From positions 107,501 to 171,500 of the forward strand of contig DXEG01000060.1 of NCBI GenBank assembly GCA_019115125.1: DNA of 64,000 nucleotides. The letters are read 5' to 3'. Position 1 is the stretch's first letter, and each line of letters opens with the position of its first letter. Position numbers and translations under genes: made by a program. The stretch comes from Candidatus Blautia faecipullorum. Its GTDB lineage: Bacteria; Bacillota; Clostridia; Lachnospirales; Lachnospiraceae. A model generated the notes under the pieces. The model searched no databases, had not been told where the DNA came from, and was given only the letters and a program-made list of their open reading frames with translations. Positions 41,440 through 51,236 of the stretch are shown piece by piece.

Positions 41440-42420
41440 ATGTCAGAAAAATTATTGGAAGTAAAAAATCTCCGCACAGAGTTTAAAAGAGATAAAACAT
41501 GGGTTACGGCCGTAAATAATGTTTCCTTCTCGATCAATAAAGGAGAGATCCTGGGACTTGTTGGAGAGTCAGGATGCGGCAAGTCGGTAACTTCTCTGTC
41601 AGTGATGCGCCTTCTGGCCAGAAACAGTAAAATTTCCAACGGAGAAGTGATCCTCAACGGACATGATCTTTTAAAAGAGGATAAAAAGGGAATGAGAAAG
41701 GTCAGGGGCCGTGAAGTGGCCATGATCTTCCAGGAGCCTATGAATTCCCTGAATCCATGTATGAAAATTGAAAAGCAGCTTACGGAAGCCATCCTTCTTC
41801 ATAACGATTTTTCAAAGGAACAGGCTCACCAGAGGGCTGTGGACGTACTGAAATCCGTAGGTATCCCTGAGCCGGAAATGACTCTGAGAAGCTATCCTCA
41901 CCAGCTTTCCGGCGGTATGTGCCAGCGTGTGATGATCGCTATGGCCATGTCCTGCGAGCCGGAGCTTCTCATCGCGGATGAGCCGACCACGGCTCTGGAC
42001 GTAACGATCCAGGCCCAGATCCTTGAATTGATGGAGGACATCAGGGAGAAGAAAAACACAGGAATCCTTATGATCACTCATGACCTTGGCGTTGTCGCTG
42101 AAATGTGCAGCCGGGTGGTGGTTATGTACGCGGGAAGGATCGTGGAGGAGGCCTCCGTGGAGGAGCTTTTTGCGGATCCCAAGCATCCGTATACACAGGG
42201 CCTTATCGCATCCGTGCCGAAGCTGGGAAGCGGAGTGAGCTCACTGCCGTCAATTCCGGGAAGCGTTCCGGATCTTTCAGTAATGCCGAAGGGCTGCAAA
42301 TTTGCCCCGAGATGTAAATACGCGACGGATATCTGCCGCGAGCAGGAGCCGGAGCTTCAGGTTTCGGGAAGCCGCCGGTGCAGATGTCATCATACCAATA
42401 AAATTGGAAAGGAGGCGTAA
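41440..42420 (+). CDS. oligopeptide ABC transporter ATP-binding protein (DppD type)
   Basis: A 326-residue ATPase: Walker A GESGCGKS, signature [14 protein letters not shown], Walker [14 protein letters not shown], switch [10 protein letters not shown]. The C-terminal oligopeptide-transporter cysteine region [20 protein letters not shown] is present, typical for peptide transporters. Confidence 0.95.
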   Translation: MSEKLLEVKNLRTEFKRDKTWVTAVNNVSFSINKGEILGLVGESGCGKSVTSLSVMRLLARNSKISNGEVILNGHDLLKEDKKGMRKVRGREVAMIFQEPMNSLNPCMKIEKQLTEAILLHNDFSKEQAHQRAVDVLKSVGIPEPEMTLRSYPHQLSGGMCQRVMIAMAMSCEPELLIADEPTTALDVTIQAQILELMEDIREKKNTGILMITHDLGVVAEMCSRVVVMYAGRIVEEASVEELFADPKHPYTQGLIASVPKLGSGVSSLPSIPGSVPDLSVMPKGCKFAPRCKYATDICREQEPELQVSGSRRCRCHHTNKIGKEA

Positions 42421-42425
42421 AAGCT

Positions 42426-43409
42426 ATGGGCGAAAAACTTGTATCAGTAAAAAATATTTCAAAAACATTCGCCGCGAGTAAGGGGATGTTTTCTAAGAAA
42501 AAATTCGTTCATGCGGTAAACGACGTATCCTTCGATATTATGACCGGAGAGACCTTTTCTCTGGTAGGAGAATCCGGATGCGGAAAATCAACAACCGGAA
42601 AGCTGATCGATCATCTGATCACTCCTGATACCGGAGAAATATGGTTTGACGGAAAAGAAATATCAAAAATATCTCAGAATGAAATGCGGCCTTTAAGGTC
42701 AGATATCCAGATGGTATTCCAGGATCCTTACGGCTCCCTGAATCCTAGAATGAAGGTACAGGATCTGATCGGGGAGCCTCTTCTGATCCATACGAACATG
42801 ACGGCAGGGGAAAGACTGAAAAAGGTACACGAGCTTCTTCAGGTCGTAGGTTTAAGCCCCTCTCACGGAGAACGTTATCCTCATGAATTCTCCGGCGGCC
42901 AGAGACAGCGTATCGGCATCGCGAGAGCTCTTACGGTGAATCCCAAGCTGATCATCGCGGACGAGCCTGTATCCGCCCTGGATGTTTCCATTCAGGCCCA
43001 GGTATTGAATCTTCTGCAGAGACTGCAGGAAGAATACAATCTGACATACCTTTTCATTTCTCATGACCTTAGCGTTGTGGAAATGATCTCCGACAGGATC
43101 GGGGTTATGTATCTGGGAACGATCGTGGAGACGGCGGACAAAAAGGAGCTTTATGCTCATCCGAAGCATCCCTATACAAGAGCGCTTCTTTCGGCGGTTC
43201 CGATTCCGGATCCGGAGCAGAAATCAAAGCGCATCATCCTTCAGGGAGACCTTCCCAGCCCCAGCAATCCGCCCAGCGGATGTCTGTTCCATACGCGCTG
43301 CCCGCACTGTACCGAGAAGTGCAGAAGCCAGCGTCCGGAGCCGGTTGAGGTAACCCCGGGACACGTTGTGAAATGTCATTACCCTGATCTCAGTGAGAAC
43401 ACGATATAA
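42426..43409 (+). CDS. oligopeptide ABC transporter ATP-binding protein (DppF type)
   Basis: A 327-residue ATPase: [13 protein letters not shown], signature [37 protein letters not shown], and the terminal [22 protein letters not shown]. Completes a five-gene transporter with the preceding genes. It starts 5 bp after the DppD-type stop. Confidence 0.95.
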   Translation: MGEKLVSVKNISKTFAASKGMFSKKKFVHAVNDVSFDIMTGETFSLVGESGCGKSTTGKLIDHLITPDTGEIWFDGKEISKISQNEMRPLRSDIQMVFQDPYGSLNPRMKVQDLIGEPLLIHTNMTAGERLKKVHELLQVVGLSPSHGERYPHEFSGGQRQRIGIARALTVNPKLIIADEPVSALDVSIQAQVLNLLQRLQEEYNLTYLFISHDLSVVEMISDRIGVMYLGTIVETADKKELYAHPKHPYTRALLSAVPIPDPEQKSKRIILQGDLPSPSNPPSGCLFHTRCPHCTEKCRSQRPEPVEVTPGHVVKCHYPDLSENTI

Positions 43410-43451
43410 ATCGGGTATTTTTTGATATAACCATGAAACAGGAGACACATT

Positions 43452-44762
43452 ATGTATACGTTTGACAGAGAGACTTACAACAGGAGAATGGAATGGTATC
43501 TTGACGCCCGGTTCGGTATGTTTATCCATTGGGGACTCTATTCCATCGCCGCCAGAGAAGAATGGCTGAGAAGCACAGAAGAGATCACAAAAGAGGATTA
43601 TATGAAATATTTTGAGGAGTTTGATCCCTCAGACTATGATCCGAAGGCCTGGGCCCGCGCCGCGAAAGAAGCAGGTATGAAATATGTGGTTTTGACGGCA
43701 AAGCATCATGACGGATTCTGTCTTTTCGACAGCCAGTATACAGAATTCAAATCTACAAACACAAAATTAGGGCGCGACATTGTAAAAGATTTTGTGGAGG
43801 CAGTACGGGAGGAAGGATTAAAGGTAGGCCTTTATTTCACGTTGATCGACTGGTATCATGACGACTATCCCCATTATGGAGACAGACATCATCCTATGAG
43901 GAATAATCCTGCATATAAGAATGACGGGCGTAATTTTGATAATTATCTTACCTATATGCATAATCAGATCCGCGAAATATGCACCAACTACGGAAAACTG
44001 GATCTCTTATGGTTTGATTTTTCCTATGACGATATGAGGGGAGAGAAATGGAAGGCTACGGAGCTTATGAGCATGGTGCGCTCCCTTCAGCCGGATGTGA
44101 TCATTGACAACCGTCTGGAATGCAGCGGCGAAGGGTACGGTTCTCTTGCGGAATGCCGTCCCACTCCTTATCACGGGGATTTCGTAACTCCTGAAAAAAT
44201 GATCCCGCCAAACGGTATACAGGATGTGGAAGGAAACGATATCGCGTGGGAATCCTGTGTGACTATGAATAATCACTGGGGCTATTGTGTGACGGATCAC
44301 TTTTTTAAACCGGCTTCCATGCTTATCAAGAAGCTGGTGGAGTGCGTATCAAAAGGCGGAAATATGATCCTGAACGTAGGGCCGGACGCAAGAGGCGTGA
44401 TACCGGAGGAATCCATGGAGATCCTGAAGGAAATCGGAAAATGGATGAAGAAAAACGGCGAAAGTATTTATGGATGCGGAAAAACCCGGATTCCCAAGCC
44501 GGATTACGGGCGTGTGACCGGAAAAGGAAATCATTTATATTTTCATCTTTTTGAAAATACCATCGGGCCGGTTCCCCTTCTTGGAGTGCCGAAGGACCGC
44601 CTGAAAGGGATCCGCTATCTTGCCACAGGAGCGGAGGCGCCGGTATCTACAAGCTGGGTGCACAGCGATTACCCGGATATTGTATTTGCTGATCTTGGAG
44701 AAGATCCGGTATTGCCTGACCAGACAGACACAGTACTAGATGTGATTTTGACAGAAGAATAA
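43452..44762 (+). CDS. alpha-L-fucosidase, glycoside hydrolase family 29
   Basis: A 436-residue GH29 enzyme, removing terminal L-fucose from glycans. Signatures: RFGMFIHWGLYSIAAREEW near the start, VLTAKHHDGFCLFDS, and the nucleophile Asp in GKLDLLWFDFSYDD. There is no signal peptide, so it acts inside the cell on imported fucosylated oligosaccharides or glycopeptides. It is 42 bp after the transporter operon in the same direction, which ties substrate import to this enzyme. Confidence 0.93.
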   Translation: MYTFDRETYNRRMEWYLDARFGMFIHWGLYSIAAREEWLRSTEEITKEDYMKYFEEFDPSDYDPKAWARAAKEAGMKYVVLTAKHHDGFCLFDSQYTEFKSTNTKLGRDIVKDFVEAVREEGLKVGLYFTLIDWYHDDYPHYGDRHHPMRNNPAYKNDGRNFDNYLTYMHNQIREICTNYGKLDLLWFDFSYDDMRGEKWKATELMSMVRSLQPDVIIDNRLECSGEGYGSLAECRPTPYHGDFVTPEKMIPPNGIQDVEGNDIAWESCVTMNNHWGYCVTDHFFKPASMLIKKLVECVSKGGNMILNVGPDARGVIPEESMEILKEIGKWMKKNGESIYGCGKTRIPKPDYGRVTGKGNHLYFHLFENTIGPVPLLGVPKDRLKGIRYLATGAEAPVSTSWVHSDYPDIVFADLGEDPVLPDQTDTVLDVILTEE

Positions 44763-44764
44763 AA

Positions 44765-44800
44765 GCAGCCGTCCGGCTGGCTGAACGGCTGCGTATAAAA
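44765..44800. terminator. hairpin between fucosidase and regulator genes
   Basis: GCAGCCGT (44765-44772) pairs with ACGGCTGC (44785-44792). The T-run lies on the minus-strand side, so termination of the plus-strand operon here is doubtful; it could be an mRNA processing or stability hairpin. Confidence 0.4.
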
Positions 44801-44831
44801 GATGTCCTCTGGGAATATAAAGGAGGTACCT

Positions 44832-45593
44832 ATGTTTACAGAAGAAAGGCATGTTGCTATTGAGCAGTGCCTGCAGCAAAAGGGAAAAGTAAAGGTAAAA
44901 GAGCTCAGCGAGCAGTTTCAGGTGTCGGAGGACTGTATCCGAAAAGATCTGAAAGCTCTGGAAAATGCCGGGAGACTGAAGCGTACCTATGGAGGAGCTA
45001 TTCTTTCTCAGGATTATCCTCTTGAGAGGGATGTGATCGACAGGCGCAACTACCATCTGGATAAAAAGAAAATCATCGCGGAGAAGGCCCTGGGCCTGAT
45101 CAAAAGCAACGAGACGATCTTTCTGGATATTTCCACCACGAATATTGAGCTGGCTAAGCTTTTGGCTGAATCCAGAATGAGAGTCGTAGTTGTAAGCAAC
45201 ATGATCGATATTCTTCAGATACTGGTGAAGAATCCGCTGATCTCTGTGATCGGAACCGGAGGGATCATGTATCAGACAGTGAATGGTTTTATGGGCGCGG
45301 CTACCATAGAGGTGATCAAGCAGTACAGCTTTGACAGAGCGTTTCTGGGAAGCTGCGGGGTGGATATGGTGGATCTTTCGGTAACGACCCTGGGAGTTGA
45401 GGACGGACTGACGAAAAGATCCGTCGTCCAGAGCAGCAGGCACAAATATGTTGTAATGGAAAAAGAAAAATTTTATTTTAATGATTCTTATAAGTTCGCT
45501 CATTTTGACGATATCAGCGGGATCATAACGGACGAATATCCGGACAGCACCATCGTCAGCACACTGGAGGCGTCCGGAGTAAAGCTTATCTGA
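44832..45593 (+). CDS. DeoR-family transcriptional regulator
   Basis: A 253-residue sugar-operon regulator: DeoR helix-turn-helix (ERHVAIEQCLQQKGKVKVKELSEQFQVSEDCIRKDLKALENAGRLKRTYGGA) followed by the phosphosugar sensor domain (NETIFLDISTTNIELAKLLAE, VIGTGGIMYQTVNGFMG, FLGSCGVD). AGGAGGT precedes ATG 44832. It likely controls this locus in response to an amino-sugar or deoxysugar phosphate. Confidence 0.92.
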   Translation: MFTEERHVAIEQCLQQKGKVKVKELSEQFQVSEDCIRKDLKALENAGRLKRTYGGAILSQDYPLERDVIDRRNYHLDKKKIIAEKALGLIKSNETIFLDISTTNIELAKLLAESRMRVVVVSNMIDILQILVKNPLISVIGTGGIMYQTVNGFMGAATIEVIKQYSFDRAFLGSCGVDMVDLSVTTLGVEDGLTKRSVVQSSRHKYVVMEKEKFYFNDSYKFAHFDDISGIITDEYPDSTIVSTLEASGVKLI

Positions 45594-45618
45594 CGGAGAA
45601 CTGTAATGGAGGCACAGA

Positions 45619-47037
45619 ATGGTAAACTTAGTTCATAATTGCAGTAAAAAAGCAGAGGCAAAATTCATTGGGGAATCGGCGCCGGAGCTCAATCATCTGT
45701 CCGGCGCGGCAAGAACAGTTTTTCAGGGAGAATATCTTCAGACGGCAGTAATGCCACGGGAAGACGACAGAATTCTTCTGCTTGTGGGAACCGGAAAGCC
45801 GGGAAGAGAAAAAATCCATTTAAAGGAAATGGGGGCGGCTGCGGCAAAAGCCTTTCTTGACGCCAAGATCTGTGAATTTTCACTGGATGTTTCCGGTATT
45901 GTGGAGGAGTACGGCGTTGCAGCCTTAAGTCATGTAACGGAGGGCGCCGTTCTTGGTACATACCGGCAGAAACAATTTAAAAAAGAAGCTGACAGAGAAT
46001 ATATCATAGAACTCTGCGGCGTTCCCGAAGAACATTTTCAGGAAGCGGAAAAGATCGTTCAGGAAACTCTGGTGATCACTCATGGAATCTGCTTTGCCAG
46101 AGATATGGTGAACCTTCCGGGCAATCATCTGCGTCCCTCTGATTTTGCGGCGGAGATTCTGGAATTTGTAAAGGATACGGAGATAGAAGCGGAGGTTCTG
46201 GACAGGGATAAGCTGAAGGAAAAGGGCTTTGAAGCTCTTCTGGGAGTGGGAGACAGCAGTGAATTTCCTCCCTGTCTTACCGTTCTGCGGTACAGAGGAA
46301 AACCGGAAAGTGAAAAGATCACTGCTCTCGTAGGAAAAGGAGTCACCTGTGATACCGGAGGCTACTGTCTGAAGCCCGGAGATTCCATGCTGGGGATCAA
46401 GGGGGACATGGCGGGAGGAGCCGCAGTGGCCGGAGCTGTTTATGCCCTGGCGAAAAATCATGCCGGAGTGAATGTTACAGCGGTCATCCCCATGTGTGAA
46501 AACCGTATTTCCAAGGGCAGCCTTCTTCCGGGAGATGTGATCGGATCCTATTCAGGAAAAACCATCGAGATCGCGAATACAGACGCGGAAGGAAGACTGA
46601 TCCTGGCGGACGCTGTGTCCTATGCGGTTCGGGAAGAAGGGGCTTCCGAGATCCTGGATATTGCCACCCTGACAGGAGCGGTGGTCAATATGTTCGGATT
46701 TACAGTGGCCGGCGTGGTCTGCGACTGCGACGAGCTGTTCCGGCGCTTCCGGGAGGGCTATACCTGCGCCGGAGAGAGATACTGGAGAATTCCTTTTTAT
46801 GAGGAGCACGAAAAAATGATCGAGAGCAGGATCGCGGACGTGCGGAATATGAGCAGCGGCGGCTGCGGCACTGTTACCGCCGGACTGTTTATCCGGGAAT
46901 TCGCGGAAAAGAGGCCCTGGATACATCTCGATATCGCGGGAACGGCATGGGTGAACGATCCTGTTTTCGCCTTCCAGTCTGTCGGAGCTACAGGAGCCGG
47001 CGTGTCCTCCATTTACCGTTTTCTGTGTAAAGAATGA
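45619..47037 (+). CDS. M17 leucyl aminopeptidase
   Basis: A 472-residue cytosolic metallo-aminopeptidase that trims N-terminal residues from peptides. The metal/active-site motifs VGKGVTCDTGGYCLKP, GIKGDMAGGAAVAGAVYAL and NTDAEGRLILADAVSYA are intact. It fits with the upstream oligopeptide transporter: imported peptides would be hydrolysed here. Confidence 0.94.
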   Translation: MVNLVHNCSKKAEAKFIGESAPELNHLSGAARTVFQGEYLQTAVMPREDDRILLLVGTGKPGREKIHLKEMGAAAAKAFLDAKICEFSLDVSGIVEEYGVAALSHVTEGAVLGTYRQKQFKKEADREYIIELCGVPEEHFQEAEKIVQETLVITHGICFARDMVNLPGNHLRPSDFAAEILEFVKDTEIEAEVLDRDKLKEKGFEALLGVGDSSEFPPCLTVLRYRGKPESEKITALVGKGVTCDTGGYCLKPGDSMLGIKGDMAGGAAVAGAVYALAKNHAGVNVTAVIPMCENRISKGSLLPGDVIGSYSGKTIEIANTDAEGRLILADAVSYAVREEGASEILDIATLTGAVVNMFGFTVAGVVCDCDELFRRFREGYTCAGERYWRIPFYEEHEKMIESRIADVRNMSSGGCGTVTAGLFIREFAEKRPWIHLDIAGTAWVNDPVFAFQSVGATGAGVSSIYRFLCKE

Positions 47038-47067
47038 CAGTATTTTCAGAGCGAGAAAGGAAAAGAG

Positions 47068-47823
47068 ATGGATAACTTTATATTAGAGGCCTGCGTGGAT
47101 TCTGTGGAATCCGCTATGGCCGCAGTCAGAGGAGGCGCTACCCGTCTGGAATTGTGCGGAAGTCTTGTGATCGGCGGAACAACGCCGAATCCCTGGCTTT
47201 TTAAAGAAATACGCAGACTTTCGGATATTCGGATCCACGCCCTCATTCGTCCGAGATTCGGGGATTTCTGTTATACGGACGAAGAATTTATTCTGATCAG
47301 AGAGGCTGTCAGGGAATACCGCCGTCTGGGAGCAGAGGGGGTCGTGATCGGAAACCTTAATCCTGACGGCACGCTGAATATGGAACAGATGAAGATTCTC
47401 ATGGAGGAAGCGGGAGATATGTCCGTAACTCTGCACAGGGCCTTCGACGTCTGCGCGGACCCTTACGAGACCATGGAACAGGCGGTCTCTCTTGGAATTG
47501 ATACCATACTTACCTCCGGGCAGAAAAATGTATGCACCCTTGGAACGGATCTTCTGAGAGAGCTTGTGAAGAAAAGTGAAGGAAGAATCGTGATCCAGGT
47601 GGGAAGCGGAGTAAACGCGGACGTAATTGCGGAGGTATATCCGAAAACACACGCGAGAGCATATCACATGTCCGGAAAAGTAACTCTGGACAGCTCCATG
47701 ACCTACCGTAAGGAGGGTGTGAATATGGGCCTTCCGTCTATCAGCGAGTATGAAATCTGGAGGACAGACGAGGAAGCTGTCCGCAGGGCCAGACAGGTTC
47801 TGGAAAAACTTCAGGGAGAGTAA
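47068..47823 (+). CDS. cutC: CutC family protein (copper homeostasis / TIM barrel)
   Basis: A 251-residue CutC protein: EACVDSVESAMAAVRGGATRLELC at the start, IHALIRPRFGDFCYTDEE, and VTLHRAFDVCADP. The family was named for copper tolerance in E. coli, but its fold is a TIM barrel and the biochemical role is uncertain. Many Lachnospiraceae and Streptococci keep it next to glycan-degradation genes, which is the case here. It precedes the transglutaminase-like gene by 3 bp. Confidence 0.93.
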   Translation: MDNFILEACVDSVESAMAAVRGGATRLELCGSLVIGGTTPNPWLFKEIRRLSDIRIHALIRPRFGDFCYTDEEFILIREAVREYRRLGAEGVVIGNLNPDGTLNMEQMKILMEEAGDMSVTLHRAFDVCADPYETMEQAVSLGIDTILTSGQKNVCTLGTDLLRELVKKSEGRIVIQVGSGVNADVIAEVYPKTHARAYHMSGKVTLDSSMTYRKEGVNMGLPSISEYEIWRTDEEAVRRARQVLEKLQGE

Positions 47824-47826
47824 AAT

Positions 47827-50331
47827 ATGGGAGAATTTCTGAAAGAAAACAGGGAACGGATCATAGAGGGATATAAAAAAACGGCTGAAAAGTTTCCGGA
47901 TCTGTTGAAAGAGATCAGCGGAAAAATCGAAAGCCTGGACGTGGATACCGCCCTGGCAATGAAATATCTGTATATGACGATGCCCTTCAGCGACATAGGA
48001 AATTATTCCTTTGAGACTTACCTCGATTATGCCGGAAACGGAGTAAGTCTCTGGAAGGAGTATGAGGCCGTAAGAAATCTGCCGGAGCTTCTTTTTTTGA
48101 ATTATGTGCTTTATCACAGAGTCAACGAGGAGGAGATCGCTCCCTGCAGGAAGCTGTTCCGGTCTGAGATCAGCAGTTTTATAAAGGAAAACGGGGAAGC
48201 CGGAATACTGGAAGAGGGAGACAGAAAGGCCTGCGCCATTGAAATCAACTACTGGTGCGCCCAGGAAGCCACCTACCATTGCACGGACGACAGAACCCTG
48301 TCCGCTCTTGCCGTGTACAGAAGAGGAAACGGGCGATGCGGAGAGGAATCCGTATTTACAGTGAACGCTATGAGGAGCGTGGGAATTCCCGCCAGACAGG
48401 TTTACGCGCCGAAATGGTCCCACTGCGACGACAATCATGCCTGGGTGGAAATCTGGCATGATGGTTCCTGGTATTTTCTCGGGGCCTGTGAGCCGCTGCT
48501 TCTGAATAACGGATGGTTTACCAACGCCGCTTCCAGAGCGATGATGGTTCATTCCAGATGGTTCGACACGGTTCCTTCCGGTGAGGAAGAAATCGGAAAA
48601 GAAGGAATGGTCACTATGCTCAACGAGCTTTCCAGATATGCGGAGACCGAGGAGATCACAGTGGAGGTGCTGGATACGGAGGGAGCTCCTGTAAAGGGGG
48701 CGGAGATTTTCTTCCAGGTTCTGAATTATTCAGAATTCGCTCCCATTGCTTCAGGAATCACGGATGAGAACGGTCTGTGCAGACTTACCACAGGCCGAGG
48801 AAGCCTGGCGGTTCAGATCGTATGCGGCGATTGGTGGGATTGTATTTTTGCCGATACAAGAGCAAAGACCCGCTATACAATAACGGCAGGGGAAAACCGG
48901 ATCCAGGAAGAAGCCTGGATCCAGACGGATATGACAGCTCCTGTGGATACTCCTGTAAATCCTTCCGTGATCACGCCGGAGGAAAAAGCACTGAGAGACG
49001 TCCGCCTGAAAAAAGCGTCCGCTAAGAGAACTGCCAAAACAGAAAACTGGGAGAATCCGGAATGTGAAAAATTCCTCAGCGGAATTTCAGGGGAGGATGT
49101 GCCGGACGGGGATACTGCCGGAACTCTCCGCCAGGAGCTTCTGGAGACTCTCACAGAAAAGGACAGGACAGATCTCCGGGCGGATATTCTGGAGGAGCAT
49201 CTGCAGTACGCTCTTCCCTATGAAGAAGATACAGAGCAGTCTTTGTTTGTATCCTGGGTTCTGAATCCCAGAATTGACGACGAGGTGCTGATGAGATACA
49301 GAGAAGCTGTGGAAGAAAGCTTTTCTGAAGAAGAAAAGGCCGGGTTCCGTGAGAATCCGTCCCTGATCTGGAAGGCTGTAGATCAGAGGATCCTTTCTAT
49401 TCCGGAAGGAGAAAGGGAGAGTGTGATCACAACGCCTCAGGGTTGTCTGAAAACAGGAATCGGAAGCGTTCGCTCCAAAAAGATTCTGGCCGCTGCAATC
49501 GCCAGAACCCTTGGGATCCCCGCAAGACTGAATCCTGAGGACCGTTCTGTGGAATATTGGAGAGACGGCGCTTTCGTTCCCATGGTTCCGGGAGCTGTTA
49601 AGAACTGCCGCCTGAATATCACGTCGGGGGACGATACCCAGTGGAAATATTTTCAGAACTGGACTGTCGGGAAGCTGGAAAACGGAAGATTTGTCTCTCT
49701 TCGTCTGACAGATTCTCTGTGGAAGGACGGGGCTTTGAAGCTAGAGCTGGAAGAGGGCTTCTATCGCGCGGTTACCTCCAACAGACTTCCTAACGGAAAT
49801 ATTTTCGCGTATATGTATCATTTTTCCATAAAGCCGGGAGAAGAAAAAGAGCTTTCACTTCTTCTGAGAAAAGCGGATCTCAAGGATATGCTGGAGAATA
49901 TCGCTCTTCCTGAATTTGAGCTTGGAAGAGACGAGAAGAGAACGGAAACAGTCAGAGCCTCGGAGCTGACAGAAGAGGGCAGACATATTCTGTTATTCCT
50001 GGAGGAAAGCAAGGAGCCCACGGAACATATACTGAATGAGATGATGGAACAGAAAGAGGCCTTTCAGTCTCTTGGATCCAAAATTATTTTTGTAGTGAGA
50101 ACCAGCGAGGCGCTGAAGGATCCTACCATCAGCAAGGCTCTGTCTCAGCTTCCGGAGGTGCAGGTATATTACGGTGATTTTGAGGAGCAGATCGAGCTTC
50201 TCGGAAGAAGGATGTATGTGGATCATGAAAAGCTTCCCCTGATCATCGTTACCAGCGGAAGGCTGAACGGAATTTACGCCACCAGCGGATATAATGTCGG
50301 AACAGGAGACATGCTTCTCAGATTAATGTAG
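47827..50331 (+). CDS. large transglutaminase-like protein with thioredoxin-like C-terminus
   Basis: An 834-residue protein without a signal peptide. Residues about 150-225 form a transglutaminase/protease-like core: the catalytic Cys in RGNGRCGEESVFTVNAM, then His in DDNHAWVEIWHDGSWYFLG and the following acidic residue. A carboxypeptidase-regulatory-like (Ig) stretch follows (about 280-350), then a second possible transglutaminase-like region (about 550-600, GSVRSKKILAAAIARTLGIPARL, with Ser in place of Cys), and a C-terminal thioredoxin-like domain (about 720-834) lacking a CXXC. It could cleave peptide or amide bonds in glycopeptides; substrate unknown. Confidence 0.85.
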   Translation: MGEFLKENRERIIEGYKKTAEKFPDLLKEISGKIESLDVDTALAMKYLYMTMPFSDIGNYSFETYLDYAGNGVSLWKEYEAVRNLPELLFLNYVLYHRVNEEEIAPCRKLFRSEISSFIKENGEAGILEEGDRKACAIEINYWCAQEATYHCTDDRTLSALAVYRRGNGRCGEESVFTVNAMRSVGIPARQVYAPKWSHCDDNHAWVEIWHDGSWYFLGACEPLLLNNGWFTNAASRAMMVHSRWFDTVPSGEEEIGKEGMVTMLNELSRYAETEEITVEVLDTEGAPVKGAEIFFQVLNYSEFAPIASGITDENGLCRLTTGRGSLAVQIVCGDWWDCIFADTRAKTRYTITAGENRIQEEAWIQTDMTAPVDTPVNPSVITPEEKALRDVRLKKASAKRTAKTENWENPECEKFLSGISGEDVPDGDTAGTLRQELLETLTEKDRTDLRADILEEHLQYALPYEEDTEQSLFVSWVLNPRIDDEVLMRYREAVEESFSEEEKAGFRENPSLIWKAVDQRILSIPEGERESVITTPQGCLKTGIGSVRSKKILAAAIARTLGIPARLNPEDRSVEYWRDGAFVPMVPGAVKNCRLNITSGDDTQWKYFQNWTVGKLENGRFVSLRLTDSLWKDGALKLELEEGFYRAVTSNRLPNGNIFAYMYHFSIKPGEEKELSLLLRKADLKDMLENIALPEFELGRDEKRTETVRASELTEEGRHILLFLEESKEPTEHILNEMMEQKEAFQSLGSKIIFVVRTSEALKDPTISKALSQLPEVQVYYGDFEEQIELLGRRMYVDHEKLPLIIVTSGRLNGIYATSGYNVGTGDMLLRLM

Positions 50332-50377
50332 CCGGAAAAAAATATAAATGATAAAAATAAAAAGGGGGATTACAGTT

Positions 50378-51109
50378 ATGAAACTCTACTGCGGGAAAGA
50401 TTATAAAGAGATGAGCCGTATCGCGGCGAATATTATTTCAGCACAGGTCGTTCTGAAGCCGGACTGTGTGCTGGGCCTTGCCACGGGATCTACTCCTGTG
50501 GGAACCTATGAGAAGCTTGTGGAGCGGTACAAAGAAGGAGATCTTGATTTCTCTCAGGTAACCAGCGTAAATCTTGACGAGTATAAAGGTCTTTCCGGCG
50601 ATAATGACCAGAGCTACCGTTATTTTATGAATAAGAATCTGTTCGATCATGTAAATATTGATAAGAACAGAACCTATGTGCCAGATGGTCTGGAACCGGA
50701 CAGCGATAAGGCAAGCAGAGAGTACGACGAGATCATTGAAAGCGTGGGCGGCGTAGATCTTCAGCTTCTGGGGATCGGCCACAACGGACATATCGGCTTC
50801 AATGAGCCGGCGGATGAATTCTGCAGGGGAACGCACTGCGTAGATCTGGCGGCAAGTACTATTGAAGCAAATAAGCGTTTCTTCGAAAAAGAAGAAGACG
50901 TTCCCCGTCAGGCATATACTATGGGAATCGGTACCATTATGCGCGCGAGGAAGATCCTGCTTTTGGCTTCCGGTGAGGATAAGGCGGAGATCATTGCCAG
51001 GGCCCTTACAGGACCTGTAACGCCGAAGGTGCCGGCTTCCATCCTTCAGTTCCACAATGATGTAACTGTAGTCTGCGACGAGGCGGCCTTCAGTAAAATG
51101 AAATTTTAA
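50378..51109 (+). CDS. nagB: glucosamine-6-phosphate deaminase NagB
   Basis: NagB converts glucosamine-6-phosphate to fructose-6-phosphate and ammonia, feeding amino sugars into glycolysis. Signatures: GLATGSTPVGTYEKL, SVNLDEYKGL, GIGHNGHIGFNEP. 243 residues from ATG 50378 with GGGGG upstream. It closes the glycopeptide locus. Confidence 0.96.
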   Translation: MKLYCGKDYKEMSRIAANIISAQVVLKPDCVLGLATGSTPVGTYEKLVERYKEGDLDFSQVTSVNLDEYKGLSGDNDQSYRYFMNKNLFDHVNIDKNRTYVPDGLEPDSDKASREYDEIIESVGGVDLQLLGIGHNGHIGFNEPADEFCRGTHCVDLAASTIEANKRFFEKEEDVPRQAYTMGIGTIMRARKILLLASGEDKAEIIARALTGPVTPKVPASILQFHNDVTVVCDEAAFSKMKF

Positions 51110-51119
51110 TCTTTCTGTG

Positions 51120-51148
51120 TTGTACTTGTAATATTTCCCTGCTATACT
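51120..51148 (+). promoter_or_regulatory. promoter of the decarboxylase operon
   Basis: TTGTAC (51120-51125), 17 bp, TATACT (51143-51148), 11 bp after nagB's stop. Confidence 0.65.
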
Positions 51149-51236
51149 GGCGAATATAGAAGATATCAGAGTCAAACAGACAAAATCCACTGGAAGTTTG
51201 AATCCACGCCATGTCTGCATGGCAGAGGGGAATTTT

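Noticed and set aside
40674-41792. A 372-codon minus-strand frame
   Set aside because: Overlaps DppC- and DppD-type genes with intact motifs; no ribosome binding site or homology.
47083-48552. A 489-codon frame on the minus strand across cutC and the transglutaminase-like gene
   Set aside because: It spans two well-supported genes on the opposite strand and resembles no protein family.
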